From Cristatella mucedo (taxonomy: Eukaryota > Bryozoa > Phylactolaemata > Cristatellidae): a stretch of 64,000 nucleotides of DNA. The number at the start of each line of letters is the position of its first letter. Within the stretch, counting starts at the first letter, position 1. Where the stretch lies: NCBI GenBank assembly GCA_009760855.2, contig WPIO01000188.1, positions 370,001-434,000 of the forward strand, read 5' to 3'. This document shows positions 1 through 12,179 of the stretch, piece by piece. The notes beneath the pieces are model-generated. The model did not search any database. It had not been told where the DNA came from and saw nothing but the letters and a program-made list of their open reading frames with translations. The position numbers and the translations under genes are program-made.

Positions 1-96
1 AAGGTCGTGGACTCGAGCCCCGAGGCATATGTGAAGCGCCTGAATATTAAGAAGATTAAGTTCTCTTGGGGCGCTATATAAATGAATTATATTTTA
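1..96 (+). mobile_element. SINE-1 copy, cut by window edge
   Basis: The copy starts at the tRNA B-box region (GGTCGTGGACTCGAGCCCC) and continues through the family tail with GAAGCGCCTGAATA and GGCGCTATATAAATGAATTA. The A-box half lies outside the window. Confidence 0.75.
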
Positions 97-404
97 AATT
101 CAACCATTCGTCTCTTGTGCTGAAAAGCCAGTGATGGCTCCAGATGGTTAAAAGGATGCAGAGCAAAACTTTCACTCTAACCTGTGGCTTAATGTTCATG
201 AGTTGTTCATTGTATGGGCTTTGTTGTCTGGTTGACCAGCTATTAAATTATGGCCTTTGATTTGAGCTGCTGCATTTAGATATTGGATTACTGCCGTGAC
301 CCATTTGATATACATTTTTAGCTGGATTCTTTGATAAGTGAACTGTATTTAAAGCTGGATGAAGCTGGTTTTCAAGAACCCGGCAAACCCTGAAAGGAGC
401 AGGG
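97..404. other. No recognised feature
   Basis: Moderately AT-rich sequence with no gene, RNA or repeat that I recognise. Confidence 0.5.
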
Positions 405-765
405 GTTTTTAGCTTTTTTTTTTAATCCCGTCAAGTCGTAACGTCAGCAGGGAATAAGTTCCACGCTTTGGCAGCACATGAACTGAGGTCATGATCAGCA
501 AAGATAGCAAAGATAGCAAAGATTTTCGGTTCGTTCGAGGCCCAGCTAAATAAACGACTCGAGTCAATAGAACTAGTTCTGCGATGTAAGCATTCACGAC
601 TTTTAGGCTGAAGCGAGATGATGAAGGGAGCTAAAAGCGATGGGGAAAAAACTTCAAGTTGATACGCAGCTTGATGGAAAGTCAGTGCAGGTCGGCGAGA
701 AGTATTACGACGTGACAGTTGCGACGTTTACGACAGATATTTAGCTCTTCAAAAACGCTACGCAT
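405..765 (-). mobile_element. LINE-A fragment (decayed)
   Basis: The segment AGTGCAGGTCGGCGAGAAG with its surroundings, and the preceding TTTTTAGCTTTT...GTCAAGTCG stretch, follow the same order as the minus-strand LINE-A copy at 59.2-59.55 kb (3' part of the reverse transcriptase reading frame). The frame is destroyed. A short triplication of GATAGCAAA (498-523) lies within it. Confidence 0.55.
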
Positions 766-999
766 ATGCCCTGATTACATCCTTAGGAAGGAAGAGCACA
801 TCTGCTTCCAGGTTTATCAAGTTGACATTAGGAAAGTGGGTGATGATGACCGGTGTATTACCACATTTCAGGAGACTTCCGATCGCATGCGCTCCAGTTG
901 AAGGTTTAGCCCACATGAACAAATTCGTGACTAGGAGCCTGCTACGAAGCTTTCACCGCATATAGCAAACATTGGGCTGCCAGCTGAGCATCCTAATTC

Positions 1000-2094
1000 G
1001 GAGGTGTACAAAAAAATATAGAATGACTGCAACACATCTGACTGCAACTTTCCAGAAGGAATAGGAGAGCAAGAGCCAGACACAGGTGTAATTGGCCAGC
1101 AGCTACCAGAAATAGAAGGCAGCATTTTTTTAAGCTGCAGGCACAGAGCAACGGCAAATGAATGTCGGACAGCAGTCTGCATTCTTGAGTCCAGTAAATG
1201 CGCATCCTCGAGCTGCTTAGTTTAATGATAACCACATCGGCACGACTACGCCCATCAAGAGGCAAGTTCCTGTGCAGCAGCCGAAGCCAAGACAGGCAGG
1301 CAGGCAGGCAGGCAGGCAGTGGCTTTCCCGAGCAGTGTTTTAAGAGCCACCGTGGCTGTGATCAGCCTACCGACGTGGGCAGCTGCTGTCCACAAAACCA
1401 GACGCAAGTCAACGCATGCGTCAGCCGAGAGCACCACGGATTCGCAAGGCGCTTTTGGGCTAGTGCAGTCGGGGTTCGACTGGGCTCACTGGCTGCAAGT
1501 CGCATGCATACATCAGTCACGTCCCTAGTACAATGCATCCGGTGCTTGGCAGGTCACGTTACAGCCAAGGAGGAGTCGGTGGCCAGCAGTCTGATCTGAT
1601 CGGATCGACGATTAACAGGGACACGGGCAAAGCCACAAATGTTGGCTGAACCTTGCCCCTCCCTAAGCCTGAGGGGAGGGCACTGGGCTGCTCTAAGCAC
1701 TCTTTGGAATCGGGCCAAGAGGCTTACCCAGTAGCAAGACTGGTGGCAATGCCGCGAGCCGAAGTTGACGATTTTTGCTGATGAGCTTAGCTACTGCCTT
1801 ATCAAGCTGCGGGCAAGTTGGAGCTGTGAATGCAAAGTTGGAGCTGGGTCTCCTTTGGGGCAGGCAACCGTCATCATCCCCTCACCTGCCAGCTCAAGCT
1901 GCTCCGATCAAAAGAGGTGCTTGCTCAACCAAAGCCAGCTGCTGCCTCACACAGCTGCACGAAATTATGTATTTTAAAAGCGAACGGCCCTCCAAGAGAA
2001 GTAGCCGAATTGGGTGCAGGACCATCCTTCCCGGACCCAAACAGAATCTGTCTTGCTTCTGGGTGGCAAGTCAGAAAGAAGGGGGCGGCACATG
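1000..2094. other. No recognised gene; contains a GGCA tetranucleotide run
   Basis: Several overlapping short open frames exist in both directions but none resembles a known protein. A (GGCA)n run lies at 1291-1319. The remainder is unclassified. Confidence 0.5.
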
Positions 2095-2870
2095 AACCAG
2101 CTGGCAGTTCGCTCGACCGTGGCTGTCACGCTTCAACTCATGGCGGCAGCTGGCCGACTGGGAGCTGAGTACAAAGGTGAAGTTAGACGATCGCGCGCAA
2201 ACTCCGACCCAGCTGCTGGAGCCGGCAAAGCTTGAGCCCAGCTTTCGCCGTGCCATTCCACAGTCACACACCCCCCCCCCTGTTGCTGGTGCTGCCGGTG
2301 ACTTTCCGTCTCCCACGACGCCACCGACTCCAGACGAGAATCGCGAGCGCGACGCACGTCTCACCTTACCTGCTTTGGCGGCACTAGGGAGGAGCGGCCT
2401 CGTCGCTGCTGCTGCTGCTGCGAGTCCTCGGAGCCGCGTCGATCGGCGAGCGCTCAGACCGGACTCTACCGCCACAAGCCGAACCAGTCGCCGACTCGCG
2501 TGCGTCTAGAGGCGGGGCGATGGGCTGGCCTCGCCCCGCCCTCTTATTGGCTATGACATAGTTACCGGGACGTACTGTGAAACTCTCCGTGACTAGTAGA
2601 CTGGGCGCCCGTAGACGTAGCCGGCTCCACCGCTGAACGATCGCCACCGCGAAGCCTTTGGTACTATCAGCGCCGTCTGTCACAAAGACCCGGTTCGGTA
2701 TAGCCTTTCCGCCGCCGCCCGTCGCCACCGCTAAGCAGCACCGCCGTCGCTCACCGCCGTCGAAAAACCGCCGCCTGAGGACCCTACCGCCGTTAAATCG
2801 CGGCGGTAGCACCGAAGAGGCGGCGGCTGCCTCTAACTTGCAGCGCTGAGCTTTGGCAACCGACGTGGCG
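2095..2870. promoter_or_regulatory. GC-rich, CpG-rich block, function unknown
   Basis: High GC with frequent CG, a run of C (2271-2280), and short GCT and CGC triplet runs (about 2406-2420). The open frames on both strands (longest 142 codons, minus) are low-complexity Arg/Ser/Ala/Pro and look like composition artefacts. It may be a promoter or a non-coding first exon of an unseen transcript. Confidence 0.25.
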
Positions 2871-3144
2871 AGGTCGTCTCACGGTGCCACGAGTTGCAGC
2901 AATATAATATAGCAGCAACAATAACCACGATGACCAAATCGCACTTCCTGGCCCTTTGCATGGCAGTGCATGAGAAGCGACGACCAAGATTTAACGGCAA
3001 GCCAGTCACCATGCTTGGACGCGAAATCGTAGGCAGGCAGTGTTAAAGTTTAGACAGGCAGGCAAAAAAAAACTTGAAAGCACGTGGCGGTGCCGCCATT
3101 AGAAGGATGCCAGCTAAGGATCACTCCCTTTAATGACCGAGGAA

Positions 3145-3262
3145 TAGGTGCTTAGATTTGCGACTGAGGTTGTGGGCTCGAGCTCCGAGGAATACTTGAA
3201 ACGCCTGGATAGAGATTCAGTTCTTTAAGGCCGCTATATGAATGAATCATATTTTTAATAAC
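3145..3262 (+). mobile_element. SINE-1 copy, 5'-truncated
   Basis: It has TTGTGGGCTCGAGCTCCGAG (B-box region), AAACGCCTGGATAGAGAT and GGCCGCTATATGAATGAA, in the family order. Confidence 0.65.
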
Positions 3263-3474
3263 ATGCAGTGAATCAGTCACAGGTAAGCACGAAATGGTAT
3301 GCAGGAAAAATGAGTTCACTGTAGCGTAGACATTGCTGAGTGGAACAGATGCATCTTTAGCAGAGGCGAGCATGATTTAATGTCAACGAGGGTATGACAA
3401 AAGTTGGAAGTGAGTTCCTCACTTTCGGTGAGTACAAGCTGAAGGCCCGATGACCGAAAGACTTAAATGCAATG

Positions 3475-4650
3475 GGAAGCATTGCGTTTAGTGAATGTCA
3501 CGAAGTTTTTACCGAATTCCTAGTGAGAGTTCTCGACATAGGGACCGCAAAGAAGTACGCTGCTACGTCAGCCGTACGTCGATTGCGACACGATTGAAAC
3601 GGCTTAGCGGTCGGGTGGGACCCGTTTTCAAATTCACACGAGCAAAGGCGGAATGCAGCAAATGTTGGTTGATATGCTTTCGACACGTGTTTTAGAGTTT
3701 GCAAGATTTATTTTTGAGCGTGTTATGATCTTCTGAAGAATTTAGACTTATCTAGAGTTTATATGCGTGTCTTTCTCGATCTTTTGGTGGCGTTTACTGC
3801 ACTGATCGACACGTACTTCTTGAGCGCCAATCAACTCGCTCGGTCGTCACCGGTAATCCGGTAAATCGGTCATCACCTGTTCATCACCAATAATCCAGTA
3901 ACTCGGTCAACACCTGATAATTTTATTTTTTTTAACGAACTGCAATGACTTAGATCCTATCTCAGTGGGAGACTCTAGAGCATTTACGTCAACTCATAAA
4001 AGTCTTCTGCAGAGCTTCAAAAGTACAGTATACCCCAAAGAGTGGTGTTTTTTTGGAAAACCCAACCCTAAAATGAGTTCAGCCGACGTATCGCTTGTGT
4101 CAGCTGCTTGGCGATTAGGCGTCCTGCTCCAAAGCGACCTCTCGCGAGCGGGCTTCCCTAGAGCTTCGCTTCGAAGACTGCCTGCTCTTTCATTCCATAC
4201 CTGATTTGATTGCCGCATTCCCGTCTCCTCCCGCCTCAAACTTAGCTACTCACTTTGTGCAGGTGCTCCGGCTTGTACAACGAGGCGCTTACAATTGGTC
4301 AACTAGTCTGCGGATAGGCTCGTCCGTCATTAAAGTCGCAATAATTCCTTTAATTACTTCTCGCCTATTTGCACTGGCTCTCGATTAAGCAGCCAGTCGT
4401 CATTTCGTCGGCTGCACAAACTGTGGCCACTTCCTATTCAGGATGAAATATTCCGCCTGAGCTAATCGGGTACTACTTCTAGCACGCTCGTCGGCGCTAA
4501 TGTTCCGCTAACTACCTCGTGGCTTTCTTATTGTTTGTAATAAACAGCCGTGCCGTCATTGTGATTTTCTAGCGTGTGAGACTGCTCTCATACTTACTCA
4601 ACCGTAACGAAGGTGACGACGATGATGAAGTCCAACAACACTCGATGCGG
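3475..4650. other. No recognised gene
   Basis: The sequence contains frequent CpG. A short internal repetition around 3838-3915 (CACCGGTAATCCGGTAAATC, then CACCAATAATCCAGTAACTC) is the only structure seen. Confidence 0.45.
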
Positions 4651-4654
4651 AGCC

Positions 4655-5455
4655 ATCATCCGACGCACCGTTACGGACGCGTTGTGCAGCGGCTCCCACG
4701 TCCAGTCAACACTAGGCCGGAAACGTAGCGCTCGCATCGGTGCCAGGCTCAGCCGACTCATGACGAATACCAACGGCGCCTGACACAGTGTAGCGCGGCT
4801 AGCTACTTGTAGGTGCTGCCGACGTGATGACTTGTAGGAGCAGGCGTGCCGACAGCATCCGTAACGCGGCATCGACGACGGGCGCTCATTCCTTAGCATA
4901 TCAAGTCCATATCTATAAGATAGACAAGTTGTAACGACGGCCCGAGCTAAGCAGGCCTAATTATAGTGGATAGGTATTAGTCACGATTATGAGATTGTGC
5001 GATTATTGGTAGTTATGAGATTATACGATGGTTAATCGCTGAGGCCGTATAAAAAGTCGGTGCTCTGAGATAAGTGTGCAGTGAGTAATCGAGACTCGGG
5101 GTATCGGCACTGGAGATGACGTGAGTTCTACGCCTTGTTGTCGTTGGAGTACGTCTGTAACGGTCCGCAGCTGTTAAATAGAATCGTCTGCATTGTGGAT
5201 ACGGGCTTGACAAGCTAAGGTACAAGCGCCCGTCGTCGCTGCCGTGTTTCTGATACCATCGGCATGCGTGCGTGCGTGCACCTGGTGCAGCACCTACAAG
5301 TAGCTAGCCGTGCTACATGGTTCAGGCGACACCGGCATTCGTCAAGCGTTGGCTAAGAATGGTGCCGCTACGAGCGCTGTGTTTGAGGCATAGTCGTGAC
5401 TGGACGTGAAAGCCGCACACAGAGCGTTTCTGGCATTGTCTATTTGATAGTGGCG
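4655..5455. repeat. Diverged inverted duplication (two arms of about 280 bp)
   Basis: The left arm (about 4655-4935) and right arm (about 5175-5455) are reverse complements of each other at roughly 70% or better by eye. The best block is CGGCTAGCTACTTGTAGGTG at 4796-4815, whose complement is near 5290-5309. Other paired blocks include CACGTCCAGTC, GCGACGACGGGCGCT-like and CCTTAGC...TCAAG. About 240 bases separate the arms. It may be a foldback transposon or two head-to-head copies of one unknown repeat. Confidence 0.6.
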
Positions 5456-5701
5456 GGTGGTTACAAGAGCTCGACAGCGGCCATGGCGTACACCAAGTAC
5501 TCCGTGGCCTAAGCTGAAACCAGCTCCAATGCCACTGCCGATTTCGGAATCGCAACTCATGCCTATCTCTTGGTGCCTGCTTTTTCAAAGGATTTTTCCC
5601 ATAGCTTATCGCTTAGTCGCAAATAAAGATTATCAGCCATTGCATGGCTGGTTTCGCTGGTATCGCCATTTCAATACATAGAATACGTTCAAATCGCTCC
5701 G

Positions 5702-5787
<86 letters not shown>
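5702..5787. repeat. (TA)n(TG)n microsatellite
   Basis: About seven TA units are followed by about 36 TG units, almost uninterrupted. Confidence 0.98.
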
Positions 5788-5789
<2 letters not shown>

Positions 5790-6964
5790 TGTTCGCGCGC
5801 GCCAGGAGAAGAAATTCCTCAGCGTAATAACGTTGAAACGCTTTATTCATTTGCAGCCAAGATCCAGGGGTCAGAGGCTATTTCCAGTCCAGCCCCATGC
5901 TATAACAATACCATTACAATACAATCAATAAAATATAACAATATCGCATGCGAAAACAACAGCAGGCCAACTAAAGAAAGCTACTGGGGAACGCGGTAGG
6001 TGAGGCCACGCCCCCCCCCCCCCCCCCGCAGGAAACACGAGGCTAGCAATACAGGCGCGAGAGGACATCTCGAACCGGAGCAACCTTGAATACGAGCGAC
6101 AATGCACACAAGCAGCAGCCACCACGACATTGGCACGACATTAGCTGCACTAGCAGGGATTGACGGTCGCGCTACATCTCTGCTCGCCGAGGGCGCTCCA
6201 GCTCCGCACGGAGGACACGGAGGCCAGGAACCTCGCGCTACAGGGGGAACGCTGAACATAAGAGCCACAACAGCGAGAGCGCTCATCTCTAGCCCTGCTC
6301 GAGCTTTGAGCCCTCTGAGCTGCTTGAGTGGCTGAATTTCCGTAGAGAACGCCCGGCACCCGTCCAGGTGCACCGCAGGGCGAGACCGAGAGCGCCCAAC
6401 ATCGCCACTTATCTGGCCGATGTCAGGTCTCCCAAAGTCCCGAGACATGGCGTCGCGGCACGTCCGGGCGCTCCAGTAAGTCTGGCTGCTGGTCTAGCTG
6501 GTGACCTTTATCATTTCGCAACCGTATTGTCCCAGCCAACCAAACCAGCCTAGCCTGTGTACACATAAGCTGTGCTGAGAGATGCAGATTCCCCTCCCAT
6601 TGCTACGTAGTAACTCGCGCTTGCGTGAGGTCCGTTGTACGGGACGCTTCCGGTACCTGGCGGACCTGAATAAACGTGGTTTCTGTATGCTCGAGTACTG
6701 TCACTCGGTACGACACTGTCAGCAAGCTGTTTCCAGGGTAAGCACTATTTGAAACTTAGGATGGAGGTAGCTCTGCTCCAACTGGTGGACCACCAGACAC
6801 TGGACGATACGGAACTTGTAAGCAGGACTTTTCTGACAAATATCCCGCTGTTCTTTCTGACTGGCAATACATGTGGGGTGGAAATTCCTGAAAAGATCGC
6901 ACCTGTAGGTGCTTCGACGCTGAACTTACAAACTATGCGAATCCTTTATAAATCCTTTAGCGTG
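5788..6964. other. No recognised gene; poly-C run
   Basis: Unclassified, CpG-containing sequence. A homopolymer of about 18 C lies at 6010-6027. Short open frames on both strands show no recognisable domain. Confidence 0.45.
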
Positions 6965-7055
6965 TTTCCTTTGCAGCAAATGTAAAGGGCCTAGAAAGCT
7001 GTTGAGCTCTATGAGAGAGCTTTTTCAAGTGTATTATTACTATTGTAATTATCCT
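6965..7055 (+). mobile_element. LINE-A 3' tail
   Basis: CCTTTGCAGCAAATGTAAAG and GGGCCTAGAAAG, followed by GTGTATTATTACTATTG, are the end of the LINE-A consensus. Confidence 0.75.
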
Positions 7056-7147
7056 TCACCGTTTGACGTACTTGCACTGCTGCTAGCATTGTTGTGCCCT
7101 CAATAGCGCCTTCTTGAGGCCACTCGGCCTGGTAGATGTGTCACTCG

Positions 7148-7302
7148 CTGTGCCGGTTTGACCAAGCGGTAAGGTGCACGCCTTTAACAATCGAGGTCAA
7201 GGTGAATGTTTTTGATGACCAAGGTCGCGGGTTCGAGCCCCGCGGCAAGTGCGAAGAGCCCGAAAATAGGCTAAGATCTCTTAAGGTGCTATTCAAATTA
7301 AT
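7148..7302 (+). mobile_element. SINE-1 copy, near full length
   Basis: TTTGACCAAGCGGTAAGGTG carries a tRNA-like A box. GGTCGCGGGTTCGAGCCCCG is a near-perfect B box. The LINE-like tail GAGCCCGAAAATAGG...CTCTTAAGGTGCTATTCAAAT completes it. It is a SINE head, not a functional tRNA gene: no clover-leaf acceptor stem closes around the boxes. Confidence 0.8.
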
Positions 7303-7689
7303 TGCATTTGTTTTATTGAACACTTCCGGCGGCTACATCTTCGACGATGCGTCAACTCACGGAACGAAACTTTTCGACGTACGAAGCATCGTCATTGAAG
7401 GTATTGGTCGCGCGCCCTCAGTGTAAGACGCTGCGTCCTCTATGCCCGACCAGTCGTTACACTTAGTCTGTGGTGGAACACTGCACGTGTCCCGGACTAG
7501 CGTTGCGTCCGTGCGACCCTCGCTGGTCAGGGCAGCGGCACAACGCATGCAATGTGAGAGACCTGACGCTCGCAATGCGCCCAATGGCGCATAACGGCAC
7601 CGAAATTGGTATCCTGCAGGCAGCGCTAGCAGGCACACGAGTATGCAAAACAAGGCCGAAAAAATTACCCGCACGGCATATTACGGCTG

Positions 7690-7792
7690 ATATAATAGCA
7701 ATAATAATAATAATAACAATACACTTAATAAAGCGCCCTAGAGAACTCACTCTCTTTCTAGGCGCTTTACACTTGCTCCAAAGGTATTTCGG
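7690..7792 (-). mobile_element. LINE-A 3' tail-only copy
   Basis: (AATA)n is followed by CACTTAATAAAGCGCCCTAG, then TCTCTTTCTAGGCGCTTTAC and TTGCTCCAAAGG, after which similarity stops. Confidence 0.85.
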
Positions 7793-7799
7793 CAAGGTA

Positions 7800-8886
7800 A
7801 TTGCACGAATATTGCGGCAGGTAACTTCTAACGGACTCCCTTGCAAACTTGAAGCTGCGCACGCTCGGCGCTCGGACTCACCCACAGGTAGACCGCTGCT
7901 CTAAAAGGGCGACTTCTATCAGGCCCGTGCCTTGAGCGCCGGCCGAGTCGTACAATGACCTCGTTCCATGCATAAGCATTTATCGCACTGCTTAAGTAGC
8001 AGCCTATCGTGGCTATTTCGCGAGCGCTTCTCAGCTCCAAAGTCAGCGGCCGCCGACCTCAGAGCTCGTAATCGCGCGGCGTCGCAAATTGTCCTCGGGT
8101 CCTCTCAGTTGAAGCAACAGGTCCCCCTCATTCAGACAAAAACCGTCGGCGACAGACGTTCCATTGCTGGACTCGCTGTGGCACTGGCTTCCACTATTCT
8201 CGCGAATGCGACTGTATCTCGATACGATCCTGCAGTCGACCAGAACAACCCTTCCGAGCCGTTCGACGCAGCTAACCGCTACCACGCTTCCTCGACTCTC
8301 CTCCTCGCGACTCGGCCACGCTTCGTTGCGTCCGAGAGAGTCCGCTGGGCGACACGGTGTGCGCGCGAGGAAAGCCACTGCGGTTATTTCATGCGAAGTA
8401 GAAAAATCTAATACCGCGTAAAGCCAGCCCAGTCTGCCTAGCGTCACGATAGAACTTGGTATACGTCGAGGCTCTTTAAATAAGCCGAAAAAGAGCAAAG
8501 TCGATCGCTTAGCAACGGCGCATACAATTGCAGCACGCATAAGCTACAACCGGCCAGTCACGCCAGCGGAGCCAATTTTCGTTAGGAACAAGCGGACACT
8601 AACTAAAGCCACGGTCTCCGAAGAATTTGAGCTCGAATAGGGGCGCAGCTCAATGACTTAAGCGACAAGTGGGGCTGGTACGATTCGACAATGCGACGCC
8701 TGATTCGAGGCGTTTTTCTGAGGCCGCGTCGGGGGCCGGAGAGTGAAAGGACCTGCAAGCTACTCACGAATGCTAACGCTCCCGCTACGCTGCTCCCGAG
8801 GAGCATGCACTGTTTGGTGACGACTGGTCTAGTGGGGGCAGCTGCGCAGCTCACCACAGACAACCCTAGCTAGCTGCAGAGTTTGA
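7800..8886. other. CpG-rich sequence with no recognised gene
   Basis: Open frames of 140-165 codons run on both strands (for example 8043-8540 minus) because stop codons are rare in GC-rich DNA. None has a recognisable motif. Nothing else was identified. Confidence 0.4.
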
Positions 8887-9058
8887 GAGCTATTCTTACC
8901 TCGGGCGGTAAGATACTCACCCTTCACCACCCAGGGGTCGTAGCGTCGAGTCCTGCAGCTAGCAGCTATTTATTTATTTATTGCCGACCGCGAGCGGGAG
9001 GCGGTAGACTCGGCGGCTTTCCTGGCCGCTATACAAACGAGCCTGTTAAAGCAGCTAA
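8887..9058 (+). mobile_element. SINE-2 copy
   Basis: A tRNA-like region (GGGGTCGTAGCGTCGAGTCC) is followed by TTGCCGACCGCGAGCGG, CCGCTATACAAACGAGCCTG and TTAAAGCAGCTAATA, the family 3' end. A (TTTA)n insertion interrupts it at about 8968-8983. Confidence 0.7.
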
Positions 9059-9639
9059 TATGTACTCTTTGACTAGAAGATTCTTGAGCGCCTTATTGGA
9101 GCGTCAGGAAGATCTGAAAGGAGCGAGTGACACAAGTTTAGACTGGGCGTTACGAATGCGAGGACTAGCTCGGCCAGACTACTCCGATCTAAGCCAGGCC
9201 GAACTTTCGCAAAGTTATGAAGCTAACAGTAGCCGGACCGGCATGCCGAACGGGCGAAGTCTTTTATTGAAAGGTCACGTGGGAGCAGGACCGCTGGACT
9301 CCTCAGCTCGCTGGTTAGGCGAGATATGTAGGTCGCCAAGCCCGTATCGGAGCTAGGCTTTACACTTGTTGAAAAACATTACGTTCACCTTGTCATGAGC
9401 AGCTCACTGCCTGAAGACTCGCTTCGCCGAGTCATAATAGTTCCATCACATTGGAAGGCAAACCGCGCCGTCTTGCTTCATGGTGGAGGTATACCATCTT
9501 GCCGCGTGATGGACGGTAGAGTGAACTTTTTCACTCTAATACTTAGTCACTGTTGAGCTCGCTTTTCTGGACAAAAAGCTTCGCAATGAACCAAAGCCTC
9601 TTCTGAACTCCCCTGCAATCATTTCGTTCGTCGATTTAG
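9059..9639. other. No recognised feature
   Basis: Unclassified sequence. Short open frames only. Confidence 0.4.
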
Positions 9640-10250
9640 TGTCTCTTTCGCATTTGCCGAACCCGGATCCTGAGTGGGCGAACCTTCCCACGGCTTCCAA
9701 CGAATCGCCCCCGTTTCTCCACGCCCCGCTGGATCCTGATCGCGGTCGAGCGAGCTCGCCCGGAATTGCCGTACCCTCAGGGCGAGCGATTTCCGGCCGC
9801 TCGATGCGCCCGGATGCGTCCTGTTCGGGCGGTCGATAGGTGCGATGCGGAGCCGCGAGGTCGACTCGGAGCCGGCAGGCTGGGAAGATCGAGTGCTCTC
9901 CCCAGCGTTTCGGCGGCGCGAGTCGCTCGGGCCACGTCCCCGCTGCTGTGCGAAGACGCTTCGCGAAGACGCCGTTCGCTACAGCCGCTTCAGCGACGCC
10001 GCTCAGTTCAGTTAGTTTTGTAGCCGTCGCGGGAGGGGGCCGCGGCAAGGTGCCGCTAAGCAGCTCCTGGGACGCTGGAGCGGGCGAGCGGAAAAAACGC
10101 TTCGCAGCGCTGGCACGGTCCTAACGCCATCACCCAGGGCTGTCGCCGATCGCGACCGCTGCTCGCGGTTCTGTGAATTCGTTTTTTTAGTCGGAGCGTT
10201 CGCTGCTTGGACGAGCGACTCGTTCTTCGCACGCCTCGTGCCGCAGCGCC
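9640..10250. promoter_or_regulatory. GC-rich, CpG-rich block, function unknown
   Basis: One of the most CG-dense parts of the window. Open frames on both strands (longest 170 codons, minus) are Arg/Ala/Ser/Pro-rich and unrecognised. The composition suits an unmethylated promoter-type island, but no gene can be tied to it. Confidence 0.25.
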
Positions 10251-10623
10251 AATTCGGCCAAGCAGTCTGGCGTCTGGCGTCTGGCGTCTGAGAAGTCTAA
10301 GGTGCTAAGGCGGTGCCAAGATGTATAATCCGTGACCGCGTATCAGGAGCTCAACTCACTCAAACGTCGATCGGAAACTTGAAGAAATTGATCGAGAACC
10401 CACCAGACAGCGATCGAAACTAACCACCAACAGCTCCTCTGTGCCGCCGCGGCGGCTCGGCTGACACCGGTCGGGCAGCGTCGCGCATGCGCAGCCCCTG
10501 AAGCTGTTAGGCTGCTCTCTGTGCGCTCGCTTCGCTCCGCGAGCTGCATGCGAGGAACGCCGTTCGTAAAAGACAGCCAAGCTCGGCGGCAAGAGCCGGC
10601 GCAGCAACCGACGAAAATCAAGT

Positions 10624-10660
10624 GCATTATTGTTATTATTATTATTATTATTATTATTAA
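10624..10660 (+). repeat. (ATT)n run, probably a LINE-A tail end
   Basis: The run follows CAAGTGCATT, the junction found at the end of LINE-A copies elsewhere, so it is probably the last bases of a short insertion. The flanking 10250-11330 contains no recognised gene. TGGCGTC is repeated three times near 10267-10287. Confidence 0.6.
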
Positions 10661-11329
10661 AGTTGCTAGCGGAGCGGCGCCACACAAGATCATCCCCATC
10701 GTGACCGTCAGCATATTTGTTATTTGCGGTTCCTGAATTCTAACGGCATGGGATGAGGCAGTAGTGAGGCGCCCCGGGCACCGTGAGTGAGTTGTCCCAC
10801 ACACGTGGTCCGATATTCGACGCCTGTAACCAGTGGCAGAGCAATGATTATCCCCTTGTCAACTAGTATGACTTGCATGACCTGCAAAATGTCAATCCTT
10901 TAGGAGGAAGACCGTCAAAATTTCCATATGGGCGGGGCTAGATGTGCAGTGATTAAAAAATCTAGACCACACAATCATAGCGTTCATTCGACAAGAACTC
11001 GGTGGTTACTCATCGAGTAGAATTAAAACATAATGTCGTCGTTGGTGACGGTCACGTGCGTAGAAATATGAGGCGGCACAGTTCGCTGCCCCTGTAAAGG
11101 GGGGAGCCGAATGTCCCCGGCCCTCCATCTGGCTCCGCCACTGCCCGTAGCTCGTTTGCTGTCGAATAGATATCTCGATATGATAGATATGGACTTGCTG
11201 TCTTAAAGGACGTCCGCTCTTCATGCGTGGCCACGAAACCAATACGTTGAATTCTACAGAGTATTTTGTTCAGTTGGACATGGGAGACCCAACGGCTAAT
11301 GAAATGCCGTCATTCAAATCTCCTCTTTA

Positions 11330-11555
<226 letters not shown>

Positions 11556-11879
11556 TCCCTCTTCCCCCGACATTAGAGGCGTAGTTGTTATTTCGTTTCC
11601 TTCGAAGACGGGGCTTCATCCCGATTTGCTTCCTAAAACAAAACAGTACACATTTAGTACAGGATAAGAAACGAGTGTATGAAGAACAGTTCGCGAAGCT
11701 GTCTCATAGCTTTCACGCCGTAAAACTTGCCTTTTTTAGATAAATGCCTTTTCCGCGTGGCTCGTTTTCCTTCGAAGGGTACTTTGGTGGAGTTTTGGAT
11801 AGCACCACCTGTTAACGAGCAAAGAATATTATTTCGATTGGATGGCGGTAATTTTCAGAAACAAAAGGTGTTTGCTTTT

Positions 11880-12006
11880 CACGATCTCGGTCTTGAGGTC
11901 GTGAGTTCAAAAGTTGCAGTGGGCGATCCTTTATCTCCGCTGCAAGCGGTAAGGATAGCTCTGAAGACTCTTCTGTCACTATACAAAAGAGGCTGTTTAA
12001 TCAAGG
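11880..12006 (+). mobile_element. SINE-2 copy, 5'-truncated
   Basis: GGTCTTGAGGTCGTGAGTTC, GTGGGCGATCCTTTATC, CTATACAAAAGAGGCTG and TTTAATCA follow the SINE-2 order. Confidence 0.75.
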
Positions 12007-12179
12007 CTCTTTGCCACGGAAATGAGTTAAGAAAAATCTTCAGCGTTTCAAAAACCTTTGGCCGACCGGTCCAGCGTTCAGCTGACTGATTGAGCGATTG
12101 AAAGTATCTATGGGCATTTTACGGGATTCTACGCATCGCTTATTGCGCAGGCTTTAAATTATCGTTTCTCCTGGGCTCT

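Noticed and set aside
7148-7302. Possible tRNA gene (clear A and B boxes)
   Set aside because: The boxes belong to a SINE head. No acceptor stem closes around them, and the same sequence plus a LINE-like tail recurs in about ten places.
9536-10048. 170-codon minus-strand open frame
   Set aside because: Composition-driven (Arg/Ala/Pro) in a CpG-rich block, with overlapping frames on the other strand and no motif.
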